Below, piece by piece: positions 1 to 10,772 of a stretch of DNA of 64,000 bases. The notes under the pieces are model-generated. The model was not told the origin of the DNA. It did not search any database and saw only the letters and a program-made list of their open reading frames with translations. A program made the position numbers and the translations under genes. The stretch comes from Chiridota heheva. Lineage: Eukaryota; Echinodermata; Holothuroidea; Apodida; Chiridotidae. The stretch's first letter is position 1. Each line of letters starts with the position of its first letter. The stretch spans positions 626,001 to 690,000 of the forward strand of contig JAIGNY010001477.1 in the NCBI GenBank assembly GCA_020152595.1, written 5' to 3'.

Positions 1-120
1 CTAATCAGCATAAAAGGAGGCAAAATAGTTCTGAAAAGTGCTTAGTGCAAAGGGACAGAGTGAAGGAAATAAGGGGCAGGGTGGAGCACGCCTCTGAACA
101 GTGAAACTAGGGGCCTGGTG
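1..120 (+). repeat. right end of dispersed repeat R1
   Basis: The stretch with GGGGCAGGGTGG followed by 'cctctgaa..gtgaaactaggg' matches the tails of the copies at 1040-1400 and 54262-54980 and a short piece near 52902. It is the end of a dispersed non-coding repeat cut by the window edge. No reading frame is evident. Confidence 0.45.
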
Positions 121-172
121 GGATAAATAGGATGGCAGGGTCCTCCACTATGGTTTATTCCATATCAACTGC

Positions 173-797
173 CTGCTATGAGTGACGTTACTGCTATGAG
201 TGACGTTACTGCTGTGAGTGACGTTACTGCTGTGAGTGACGTTACTGCTGTGAGTGACGTTACTGCTATGAGTGACGTTACTGCTATGAGTGGCGTTACT
301 GCTATGAGTGACGTTACTGCAATGAGTGACGTTACTGCTATGAGTGACGTTACTGCTATGAGTGACGTTACTGCTATGAGTGACGTTACTGCTATGAGTG
401 ACGTTACTGCTATGAGTGACGTTACTGCTATGAGTGACGTTACTGCTATGAGTGGCGTTACTGCTATGAGTGGCGTTACTGCTATGGTGGCGTTACTGCT
501 ATGAGTGACGTTACTGCTATGAGTGACGCTACTGCTATGAGTGACGCTACTGCTATGAGTGACGTTACTGCTATGGGTGACGTTATTGCTATGGGTGACG
601 CTACTGCTATGAGTGACGTTACTGCTATGAGTGACGTTACTGCTATGAGTGACGTTACTGCTATGAGTGACGTTACTGCTATGAGTGACGTTACTGCTAT
701 GAGTGACGTTACTGCTATGAGTGACGTTACTGCTATGAGTGACGTTACTGCTATGAGTGACGTTACTGCTATGAGTGACGTTACTGCTATGAGTGAT
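173..797. repeat. 18-bp minisatellite, about 35 copies
   Basis: The unit is ATGAGTGACGTTACTGCT, repeated head to tail with few substitutions (gtgag, ggcgtt, gacgct variants) and one 15-bp unit near 484-500 that shifts the register. Because 18 is a multiple of three, several frames stay open on both strands and give MSDVTA- or SLIAVT-type repeat peptides; I regard these as by-products. Each unit holds TGACGTTA, one base from the ATF/CREB site TGACGTCA. No promoter or splice context for a coding role is visible. Confidence 0.97.
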
Positions 798-1039
798 GTT
801 TTCATGTTCAGAAAGGCAGATCACCATTCAAAACATTTCGCTCCGCCCACTCTCATAATATTTTATTCATTAAAAGAAGGATATTTGATATTCAACTTGC
901 ATAGAATAACACATATACATAGTAACTTTTTCAAATGTGAAAAGATGAGATGAACTTACTTGACCACTGCACTGGTCATTTAAACACCAACATTCATTAG
1001 GTATTTTCATCAATTTCTAAACTGCATTTTACTTGAATT

Positions 1040-1400
1040 TTACAGACCCCTAGCTTGATTTAAAAAGGGGCAGGGTGCTAGATTTTTAGAGGGGCACATT
1101 AATGCGCATGAAAGCGCTTTGCCATTACAGCATTGGGTCCAGGTTCCCCCCTGAAGGCTTAGTGTCCCTTGTGAAGTCGTGGGATTTTAGCTATAATTAT
1201 ACCTCAGAATGAAACTATTCTGACTGATAAGGGCCATTCATGGGCCAAACAGGACTATTTCTTACTATGCTATCATTTTGTGTTCTGTACTTACTTTTGA
1301 GGTTGATTAAGGTTAAGTTTTAAAAGAAACTCGCGTCGAGCTAACGAGGGGGCGGAGTGGGCCACCCCTCTGAGGAGGGAAGCTAGGGCACTGTCATATG
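1040..1400 (+). repeat. dispersed repeat R1, copy 1
   Basis: This aligns along its length with 54262-54980: 'gacccctagcttgattta', 'aggggcacattaatg', 'attctgactgataa', 'ccaaacagga', 'tttcttactatgct' and the GGCGG..GGCCACCC tail occur in the same order. The second copy is interrupted by a SINE. It is non-coding, and I cannot assign a class. Confidence 0.75.
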
Positions 1401-1980
1401 ATGGATTAAGATTTAATTTGTATGCTAATTGAAAATTTAATCATATGACAAAGAACTGTACATACATACATATCTTTTTATTTTTTTACAAATTCATTTT
1501 TCAAGTGAAAGTTGTCTCTTAGCCAATATCCAGGCCACAATTTCAGCCTGATACAACACGATAAATATATTTATGAAATTTCAACCACCAGAATGATCAT
1601 TTTCACCTAATATATTATTTTAACATCTTTCTATAATATGAACCACAAGACACCTCTGTTCTAATTCACTTTATATCAGTCCTTTGCCAACATTCTTGAA
1701 TCATATTGGTGAGGGTGCACAACACCGTTTCACTATGGCCAGAATCTCTGATGAACCCCTTTTCAAATCACCATCGTCCGAAAGATATTACTTTTCAGGA
1801 AACGTTGCGAAAGTCCCAGAATTTCCTCTTTAAAAGGACCCAATGTTTATGCTTGTATCATATTTCAATGTGGCAAATAATTAAGTCCTTGCCACCTGTA
1901 AAGCATTGTCACCATTTTTGATGACTGAAAATTTGTAAGTTAAATTTTAAAAATGAGAAAGGGTTTGAACTGTTTTCCCA
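1401..1980. other. no gene seen
   Basis: AT-rich sequence with no homology-supported exon. The 71-codon open frame at 1706-1921 resembles nothing I know and has no splice or repeat support. Confidence 0.5.
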
Positions 1981-2542
1981 TTAAAGGACTAGTTCAGGTG
2001 GCAAGCAAGTTTATCTTAAATGAAGGAGGACTTAAAAAATAGTGAAGAAAGCATTCAAAAGTCTTATTCTGATAAGGAGATATCTAAGGTTATGTATCAT
2101 GTGTGTAGAAATGACTGAAATCAGACTAGTTGTGATGTCATAGCCTCAGATTTCTCAAAGTCTTTATGTATTCTATCATATTTTGTCTTGCAATTTTGTG
2201 GCTTGAAAACCATGGGATATGTCAAAAAAGTAGTAAAACTGAAGCTAATATTTAAAATATACACCTAAAGAAAGTTTGAGAAAAAATCATTTAAAAAATA
2301 AAACATTTAGATAAATTTTCTTTAAAATACATTAACAATTGTTAAGAATGTGAGTATGAAGACGCTAACTTTCCATAGTAGACTTACCACACCGGTCAAT
2401 TCTACACAGATAAGGCATCTTTAAACTTGAATATCTCCTTAACAGAATAAGATTTTTGAATGCTTTTCATCAGCTCTTTGTTTCTTTTGAAGTCCTCATT
2501 CTTATCAAATAATCTTGCTTGACCCCTGAACTAATCCTTTTG
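1981..2542. mobile_element. TTAA MITE family A, full copy
   Basis: Inverted ends of about 170 bp: the left begins TTAAAGGACTAGTTCAGG and the right ends 'gacccctgaactaatccttt'. Both arms carry the core TCTTATTC..AAGGAGATAT next to TGTAGAAATGAC. The centre holds 'tagttgtgatgtca' and 'ccatgggatatgtc', also found in the other copies. It has no coding capacity. The TTAA at the ends suggests piggyBac-type mobilisation (inference). Confidence 0.85.
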
Positions 2543-3796
2543 ATCACTACTATGGAATCCACAATACATTCATTAGTTTTTGTAAAAACATGTATTTATT
2601 ATTAAATAAATCTACTATGTACAATTTTAACAGTGGCAACACTGACATGTCATGAAATATTTCAAAAATGACAGGTTTTTTTCTGGAGTTTTTGTTTTAA
2701 CCAAAAAATGAATGAAGTTGCTTTGTAGCTTTTGGTGGTATCTGTAAATTTTCACTATTTCCCCCCTTTTTTGAAATTTTTTCAAATAATGTGAAAACTT
2801 GTATGTTTTTCTTTCTTTTTTTCTCTCTTCTCAGTCAGAGTGATAGAGCCTTTCAAATGTAAATTTTTAGATTTCTTCTTCAGCTTATGCTAGCAAAAAT
2901 ATGATAGTTAATTTGCTTCTGGTGGTGCTTTATAACTGTAATGATGTTAATGATTTCTCTTAAGTCTCATTTTATTTTAAAAGAAAATGGCAGAAAATAT
3001 GTTTCTTGGTTTTTGTTTTGCATGGTTTTGGTATAATTGGCTGAAAAACTTTATTTTGCTGTTTTTGTATGGTCCTGAAAATGTTTGCAATAGAGCAGTC
3101 AAAAAGAATTTAAAAAAAAAAAAAATGTTTTGTGAATAAATGGAAAGTGAAATTATGTTGGGGGAAAGGTAGGGGGTTATTCACCCAGCCAAGGCTTTAG
3201 AGTAGTCTGCCAAGTTTATGGAGTGTGCTGCTGAGAATGTCATAGTTTAGAAAATGATGCTGAAAACATTACACCTAATCCAAATAGAAGAGAAAGTATT
3301 CTAAGGGTATCCCAATAAAGAATTAGGTAGCTGATTTAGAGCTGAGAATTGAAGAATTTGATCAAAATGGCAACTTTTGTTTCTTTTTCTTTCTTGAATA
3401 AAAAATGGTATTTCTTTCACTAACAGCAAGTAATGGTCTTAATATTAGCACCATACTTAATCATGTCCATATAATATTACGTTTGATTTCTCAAACACAC
3501 TTCTTCTTTTTGTTGAAAATTTTACATTAGTGCTTTCTACTATCACTAATACATAGGAAGTAACATTTTAAAAGCTTTGTGTCCTAAATGCAACTTTCCA
3601 TGTCAGCGATATTTACCAGACGATGTACCGTGAAAATTTCGCTGGGGAATATTTGTCTGCCAGAGAACATTCTGAGGGTGTTTCCCTGATCTGATCAAAA
3701 ATTTTGATCAATTTAGAACTGACCGACAGGATTGATTGATGTTGGTCGTCCAGGAAGCAACTCTTTGATCATAGGAAGCCTATGTACAAAGTATAG
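2543..3796. other. AT-rich intronic or intergenic DNA, no gene seen
   Basis: Poly-T and poly-A runs and no recognisable exon, RNA gene or element end. It probably lies in the intron upstream of the exon at 4293. Confidence 0.45.
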
Positions 3797-4050
3797 GTGA
3801 TTCCACGAATGTAACGTCTGTCACGGAGCATCTAAATTTCCCCACTTAAGCCTGGGAGGGTCCTGGGGGTAGGCGAGGGGATTCTACGAAAGTAATGTTA
3901 GTCAAGCAGTGTGGAATTGCCCCTGCTTATCCCTGGGAGGGTCCTGTGGATAAGCGTGGGCGATTCCATTAATGTAACATCAATCACGGAAGGTGCACAA
4001 GTTGTCCCTACTTAACCCAGAGAGGGCCCCGGGGATAAGCGGGGCGGGGC
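3797..4050 (+). repeat. about 83-bp GC-richer tandem repeat, 3 copies
   Basis: Three diverged units each run from 'gattcca/ctacgaa..gtaa' through a 'CACTTAAGCCTGGGAGGGTCC'-like segment to 'ggataagcg'. They sit about 240 bp upstream of a 3' splice site and are clearly richer in G+C than their surroundings. Confidence 0.7.
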
Positions 4051-4292
4051 CCTCATGCACAATATTTATTATTTATACAGTAAAGACTGATGTAACCACC
4101 TTTATTTCATTGATAACGCAAGTAAATTTCTGTTTGCATTTGTCCCTCCCACCAACATACATTTTACAATGTCTAGTAATATCAAAAGTTTATTTTCAAA
4201 CCGGATTCTAATTTGATTTTGACTTCTTCAGTCTTGTTTTTTTTTAGTTCATTTATACATTTGTTCGCTCCTTTTATTTTGTGCCCCCACAG

Positions 4293-4392
4293 TTGCTGTG
4301 CCCCCTGACCCCGCCCCATGTGTGTTTCTGGCCGAAGACGAGAAGATAATTGTGGAAAAGCAAGAGGGCAATGAAATAGTCGTGGAAGAAAA
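4293..4392 (+). CDS. internal exon of unrecognised coiled-coil protein (exon A)
   Basis: The acceptor is a pyrimidine tract ending 'gtgcccccacag'; the donor is GAAGAAAA|GTGAGT. The exon is 100 nt: 2 nt, 32 codons and 2 nt. The peptide is AVPPDPAPCVFLAEDEKIIV followed by EKQEGNEIVVEEK, a proline-rich start then a strongly acidic, charged stretch. The trailing AA is completed to Lys by the first G of the exon at 17309, so the two exons join in frame. It is unlike the surrounding intron in base composition. I do not recognise the family; upstream exons must lie outside the window. Confidence 0.6.
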
Positions 4393-4423
4393 GTGAGTCC
4401 CCTTTTTTACTTGTCTTCTTGCA

Positions 4424-5219
4424 GTGTCGCACTCACACATTTTGAAGTGTCGTACTCACATATTTTGATGTGTCGCACTCACATAATTTGATGTGTCGCA
4501 CTAAGATACTTTGGTGTGTCACACTCACTATTTTGATGTGTCGCACTCACATACTTTGGTGTGTTGTACTCACTGTTTTGATGTGTCATACTCACATACC
4601 TTTGTGTATCACACTCACACATTTTGAAGTGTCGTACTCACTTATTTTGATGTGTCGCACTCACATATTTTGATGTGTCGCACTAACATATTTTGATGTG
4701 TCGCACTAACATACTTTGGTGTGTCACACTCACTATTTTGATGTGTCGCACTCACATACTTTGGTGTGTTGTACTCACTGTTTTGATGTGTCATACTCGC
4801 ATACTTTTGTGTATCGCACTCACTATTTTGATGTGTCATACTCACATATTATGTGTCACACTCACTATTTTGATGTGTCACACTCACATATTATGTGTCG
4901 CACTCACTATTTTGATGTGTCATACTCACATATTATGTGTCACACTCACTATTTTGATGTGTCACACTCACATATTTTGATGTGTCGCACTCACATATTT
5001 TGATGTGTTGCACTCACATATTTTGATGTGTTGCACTCACATATTTTGATGTGTTGCACTAACATACTTTGGTGTGTCGCACCCACTGTTTGGATGTGTC
5101 GCACTCACATACTTTGGTGTGTTTTACTCACTGTTTTGATGTGTCATACTCACATACTTTTGTGTATCGCACTCACTATTTGGATGTGTCGTACTCACAT
5201 ATTTTGATGTGTTGCACTT
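4424..5219. repeat. 23-bp minisatellite starting 31 bp after a 5' splice site
   Basis: The unit is TCGCACTCACATATTTTGAT plus GTG, with cytosine/thymine and 20-bp length variants, about 34 copies. Runs of similar variants suggest local higher-order expansion (for example 4450-4600 recurs at 4690-4840). It is intronic with respect to the plus-strand gene. The open frames of the HILCVTLTILM type on both strands are repeat artefacts. Confidence 0.95.
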
Positions 5220-5599
5220 GTAGCTTTTGGTCCATTTTCTTCACTTGCTAGAACTGGAGGTATCCCATGTAATCCAAAACCTATTTGTCATCTAACAGTA
5301 GGGATAGTAAATTGATAGGACTTGGTCATAAAAAAAAACATTGATTAGACAAAATAATTCCTTTATTAAAAAAATCTGGGGAGGCTATGAAGTTCTTTTT
5401 ATTCTCAACTATCTAGAAAGCTTTTGTACTAAGTTAGAGATAAATAAAGCGATGTACCTGTTGGAAGACAAGGGCAAAAAGTATTAGCAGCAGCAGTATA
5501 GGAGGTATATTTCTGAGCAGGTGCAGAATTGCTCAAGTGCATTGCTTAAGCAGGTGAAGGTCTCTGTGAAGCTGGTAAGACATGATTGGGCAGTATTTC

Positions 5600-7196
5600 A
5601 GCAAATCCCAAAGCAGGTGCTGGGATAGTAATAAAGCAAACACCATGCAAATGCTAAGGTAGGTGCTTGGGTGGTATTTAGGCAGATGCCATGAAAATGC
5701 CAAAGCAGGTGTTTGGGTAGTAATTAAACAGATGCGGTGCAAATGCCAAATGAGGTGCTTGGGTAGTATTTAAGCAGATGCATGTAAATGGTAAGGTGGC
5801 AGGTAAATGGTAAGGCAGGTGCTTGGGTAGTATTTAAGCAGATGACATGCAAATGCCAAAACAGGTGTTTGGGTAGTATTTAAGCAGATGCATGCAAATG
5901 CCAAAGCAGGTGCTGGGGCAGTAATTAAGCAAACACCATGCAAATGCTAAGGTAGGTGCTTGGGTGGTATTTAAGCAGATGCATGTAAATGCCAAAACAG
6001 GTGCTTGGGTAGTTTTTCAGCAGATGCATGCAAATGCCAAAACAGGTGCTTGGGTAGTTTTTCAGCAGATGCATGCAAATGCCAAAACAGGTGCTTGGGT
6101 AGTATTTCAGCAGATGCATGCAAATGCCAAAACAGGTGCTTGGGTAGTATTTAAGCAGATGCATGTAAATGGTAAGGTGGCAGGTAAATAGTAAGGCAGG
6201 TGCTTGGGTAATATTTAAGCAGATGCATGTAAATGCCAAAACAGGTGCTTGGGTAGTTTTTCAGCAAATGCATGCAAATGCCAAAACAGGTGCTTGGGTA
6301 GTATTTAAGCAGATGCATGTAAATGGTAAGGTGGCAGGTAAATGGTAAGGCAGGTGCTTGGGTAGTATTTAAGCAGATGACATGCAAATGCCAAAACAGG
6401 TGTTTGGGTAGTATTTAAGCAGATGCATGCAAATGCCAAAGCAGGTGCTTGGGCAGTAATTAAGCAAACACCATGCAAATGCTAAGGTAGGTGCTTGGGT
6501 GGTATTTAAGCAGATGCATGTAAATGCCAAAACAGGTGCTTGGGTAGTTTTTCAGCAGATGCATGCAAATGCCAAAACAGGTGCTTGGGTAGTTTTTCAG
6601 CAGATGCATGCAAATGCCAAAACAGGTGCTTGGGTAGTATTTCAGCAGATGCATGCAAATGCCAAAACAGGTGCTTGGGTAGTATTTAAGCAGATGCATG
6701 TAAATGGTAAGGTGGCAGGTAAATAGTAAGGCAGGTGCTTGGGTAGTATTTAAGCAGATGCATGTAAATGCCAAAACAGGTGCTTGGGTAGTTTTTCAGC
6801 AGATGCATGCAAATGCCAAAACAGGTGCTTGGGTAGTATTTCAGCAGATGCATGCAAATGCCAAAACAGGTGCTTGGGTAGTATTTAAGCAGATGCATGT
6901 AAATGGTAAGGTGGCAGGTAAATAGTAAGGCAGGTGCTTGGGTATTTAAGCAGATGACATTTAGTTTTTCAGCAGATGACATGCAAATGCCAAAACAGGT
7001 GCTTGGGTAGTTTTTCAGCAGATGCATGCAAATGCCAAAACAGGTGCTTGGGTAGTATTTCAGCAGATGCATGCAAATGCCAAAACAGGTGCTTGGGTAG
7101 TATTTAAGCAGATGACATGCAAATGCCAAAAAAGGTGCTTGGGTAGTTTTTAAAGAGATGCATGCAAATGCCAAAGCGGGTGTTTGATATTCAAGC
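5600..7196. repeat. 45-bp minisatellite with 535-bp higher-order repeat
   Basis: The unit begins CAGGTGCTTGGGTAGTATTT and ends AAGCAGATGCATGCAAATGC plus CAAAA; degenerate units extend to about 5518. Blocks around 5925-6330 recur almost unchanged 535 bp downstream (6460-6865), so groups of units were duplicated together. Nearly every unit holds the octamer ATGCAAAT and the E-box CAGGTG. Open frames on both strands are by-products. It is intronic in the plus-strand gene. Confidence 0.96.
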
Positions 7197-7529
7197 AGAT
7201 ACCATGAAGAATTACTCTGATCAGGATTGAAGGAGATTTTTGTCAGGGCATTGCTTCATTAGTGCTGGGCCTTTTTGTGTTCAAGGAATTAAACTTGGAA
7301 CATTTTAGTGTACATAACACTGACTTGTAGGTTCCCTAACATTTGTAGGTTCCCATGATTTTTCAGGCTAATGTTCCTCTGCTTTTTTTGTGTGTGTTTG
7401 AAAATCCCTCTAATTTCCTCCATCAAGCAAAATTCCATTTAAAATGCTTCTCCTCTGCTGTTGGTATTTTGCATTGGATTTTTTAAATAAACATAGATGC
7501 ATGTAAGTTCAGGAATTGGCAAAGGAAGG
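7197..7529. other. no gene seen
   Basis: Single-copy-looking AT-rich intron between the 45-bp minisatellite and a TTAA MITE. Confidence 0.4.
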
Positions 7530-8421
7530 TTAAAGGGTATTTCAGTGGTCAAGTAAGTCCTATCTTATATGAATGAGGACTTTAAAAGAAACAAAATGGT
7601 GAAGAAACTACTTCAATATCTTATTCTGTTCAGGAGATATTTAAGTTTGATGTTCAGTATCATTTGTGTAGAAACGATTTAACGACTATGTCACATCCTT
7701 AGATTCCTCAAAGTTTTTACATATTCTATCCTTGCTTCCTTGCTTGCCCCCTGTACCACCTTCCCAGAGCTTCCCTCGCTGCCCACAACTCAATAGCTGG
7801 ATAAAATTATCTCCTTTCTTCATCATGCTTTTCTCTACAACCATATTTAGTCCTCCTTCCCCACCCCCTCTCTCTCTACATTATTTTTTCACCCATACAC
7901 CTCCTCTCTCGATCCCAGCTTTCTGGCTTTTAGTTCTTGTGTTTCTCTCAATCTCCCCCTGTTTACTCTCCTTCCTACCTCTGAAATGATCTAACCTCTC
8001 AGGCACAATTTGACCTTTGCTGTTGTGGTACCGTTAAACTCTCATCAAACAAACAAACAAACATATTCTAACATATTTTTTTATGTGATCTTGTTGAAAA
8101 CCATTGGATATTTCAGGACAGTAGTAAAACATAATCTAGAAATGGTAAAAATTGAGAAAATGTAAATTAAACAATACAAAAATATTTTTCTTTGAAATAT
8201 GTTACCAATGTGAGGAAGAATGTGGGGAGAAGGGCCCCAACCTTCCATAGTAGACTTACTACACTACACCAGTCATTTCCACACAAATAAGACAGGTCTT
8301 GTAAACTTCATTATCTCCTTAACGGTATAAGATATTGAAGTAGTTTCTTCACCATTTTGTTTCTATTGAAGTCCTCTTTATATAAGATAGGACTCACTTG
8401 ACCACTTAAGTAATCCTTTAA
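7530..8421. mobile_element. TTAA MITE family A, interrupted copy
   Basis: The left end TTAAAGGGTATTTCAGTGG and the right end 'taatcctttaa' match the family. Both arms carry the TATTCTG..AGGAGATAT core. The middle is interrupted by a 332-bp retroposon (7729-8060). Confidence 0.82.
7729..8060 (+). mobile_element. 5'-truncated retroposon with (CAAA)n tail inside the MITE
   Basis: It is bounded by a 10-bp direct repeat ACATATTCTA at 7719-7728 and 8061-8070. The 3' end reads TTGTGGTACCGTTAAACTCT then a (CAAA)n tail, the same terminal motif found inverted at 29520, 41575 and 52289. The body is pyrimidine-rich, and its 85-codon open frame is not recognisable. It belongs to the non-LTR family described at 29520-29865. 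Confidence 0.75.
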
Positions 8422-9078
8422 AATATTTGAGCAATTAATCATTATCACTGTTTCCTTCATATGATATCATAAAAAAAGCATTTGCTAGACATTGTATAGA
8501 ATTAGTATCATCACACTAATATTGTGTTGCGCTCTTTTAATCTCATACAAATTGCAGTGTTAATCTTTAACAATTTCCCTCTTGTACGTAGTTATGCTTC
8601 CATTGTTCCAAGCGCCAAATAATTTAAATTTGTAATAATTACTTTGACTCATAAAAAAAAAAAAACACCTTCTCATTTCAAACTCACATTTGGGGTGGAC
8701 AAGGAGGGCCCTTTTCATTTCTGGAATGTGTTTTTCTTTGTAATAAATGTCAACTGTATATTTTCTCTTTTTAATAAACTTCAACTGTATTGTTTCTCTT
8801 TTTGATGAAAAATGTGAATGGTTTGTGATTTTCTTTTGTTACAAAATTGTAAGTTTTGTTTTGATACTACTTTCCTGGTTGCTATACTTTCATGTTTGGC
8901 TCACTAAGGGTCACAAGTATAATCTTCAAGCTTCTTTCAATAAGTGAAACTGATTTTTTCTTACTTTTATTGATGATCAAATTTTAAAGAACAAGTGCTT
9001 CTCGCCAGTTTTTCTCATTCTTAGTAAATCTACATGTTTTTGTTCCATTATTTTAGTCTCATACCTATAACATTTTGA
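8422..9078. other. no gene seen
   Basis: AT-rich sequence without recognisable exon or element ends. Confidence 0.4.
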
Positions 9079-9360
9079 GAGGTGCAGTGGTTAAAGAGTC
9101 AAGCTCATATGTGAAAGGTCACCAGGTTGGATTCCAGCCATGAACTATTGTGTCCTTGAGCAAGGCACTTTACCCTACTTGCTTTAGTACACTCGGCTGT
9201 AAACTTAGTACCAGCACTTCTGAAGAGGAGGAGGGGGGGGTTAACCTGCGATGGACTGGCGTCCCATCTAGTGGGAGTCATGTATCCATTTGCACTAATA
9301 AAACGGGATAAGTACCAGCCTATGAGTCTAATGGCTTGGATGGATTTAGCTCTTTTAGCT
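9079..9360 (+). mobile_element. tRNA-derived SINE family A
   Basis: The tRNA-like head (GTGCAGTGGTTAAAGAGTCA, then a B-box-like GGTTGGATTCCAGCC) is followed by TGTCCTTGAGCAAGGCACTT, a motif familiar from the bodies of several animal SINEs, and then by 'gatggactggcgtcccatct'. It aligns with minus-strand copies at 54314-54628 and 40536-40830. Confidence 0.85.
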
Positions 9361-9381
9361 ATAACAAATTTCAGCATTGAA

Positions 9382-10423
9382 TTAACCCTTTCAGTCCCAG
9401 AAGGTCTAAAACGTGACTTACATTTTTCAAAATTTGTTTTACAAAATTAATTTTCATAACTTTCCTGTCATTTTGTATCACTACAACTTTGGTTTATATA
9501 AATGGTAAAACAATAAACTTTTTAATAAAAAAGTCAAAATAAAGAAAATATTGACATCAATATGCAAATTTTAGGCAAAATTAGGCCAAATTTGTTGAGC
9601 TTGTATTTTTTTCTTGTGAATAATAAAAATGGAGGAGTTTTTTCACATATTCAGATTGTTTGTGAAATTTCTTTTCCAGTGATACCAGTCTGAATTTTTG
9701 CTCGAAAGCAAATTTTGCAAAAACAATAAAGATAAACAAAAATAATCACCGCTGTAATTACTCTCGCAAAACAAGCTGCGCACCTGGTGTGGTATTTAAA
9801 CCTGGGGCGCCCACAAAGTAATCCTACAAGTTACCGCTAGACTACATTGGCCTAGTTTGCAAATTTGTTTTCATACCTAAATATCAGCATGAATAAAGGG
9901 GGAGTAGTTGCTCTTTTTATTTCAATTGAAAGTATGTAAATTGGATTTTTTTATGGTATATTTCACATAGGTGAGTTGTATTGCATTCGGAAGCTTGGAT
10001 TTCCCCAAATTTTGGTCTCAAAAAGGCTAAAAATTATGATATTTTTCACAACTTTTGCCAAAAAAAGGCATTGATGATAGGGGCAGTAAAAATTTGACCG
10101 GAATTGGATGCTTTAATATCTTTGTAAGTTCCTCATGGGTTTTGTTTTCAGGCAAAAGGAAGGTTTGGAAGTATGGCAAGTAAGTCTTTGAAGAATAAAA
10201 CAAATTGTGCATTTTTAAATATTCTTTATTTCAACTCATCTTTCTTCAAAAATCTTCAACATATACTCCCATCAAAAAGTGATATTTTCTGAAAGAACTA
10301 TTTGAGCTCTTTCAATTGATACCAGAATCACTGCTGTGGGCCTAATTGACAAAGTAAAATAATTTTTTGGAAAGTGCATGTCAAATTGGTTATGTCACGA
10401 CCGATTAGGAACCGAAGGGTTAA
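9382..10423. mobile_element. 1.04-kb TTAA-flanked transposon, non-autonomous
   Basis: The left end is TTAACCCTTTCAGTCCCAGA; the right end, read on the other strand, is TTAACCCTTCGGTTCC. A partial second copy ends at 39505 and shares the interior ('gtagttgctctt', 'ggtctcaaaaaggc', 'accggaattggatgc'). It holds no transposase frame. The TTAA sites suggest a piggyBac-type element (inference). Confidence 0.7.
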
Positions 10424-10664
10424 ATTTGGCACTTCATTAAAAAATGAAGGTGCAGTTTGTGACTTACACAAACATTTTCTGTCATTTTCAGCTTTTTATG
10501 CAAATTAAAAATATTCCAGACGTTGAAAATTAAGTCCGAGTTGTATGTTTTACACTGGGCCTTTTTTGAATTTCTGTAACTACCAACTCTATTCTGTTTC
10601 ATTTTAGCTTTTGGACATCTTTTGTTTATGTTTGCTGTAAACGTGCTTTATTTCTTCATTGTCA

Positions 10665-10772
10665 TCATTATGTGTTACTTAGCACTCACATTACACTGCT
10701 CATCTCAACCAAACTGCTCATTATGTGTTACTTAGCACTCACATTACACTGCTCATCTCAACCAAACTGCTC
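10665..10772 (+). repeat. 53-bp tandem duplication
   Basis: Two essentially identical 53-bp units, each beginning TTATGTGTTACTTAGCACTC. Confidence 0.9.

Noticed and set aside
165-953. Long open frames with MSDVTA / SLIAVT repeats
   Set aside because: Open on both strands in several frames because the repeat period is a multiple of three; no start, splice or homology support.
5600-7196. CRISPR array
   Set aside because: Units are contiguous tandem repeats without unique spacers, in animal DNA; true for all arrays here.
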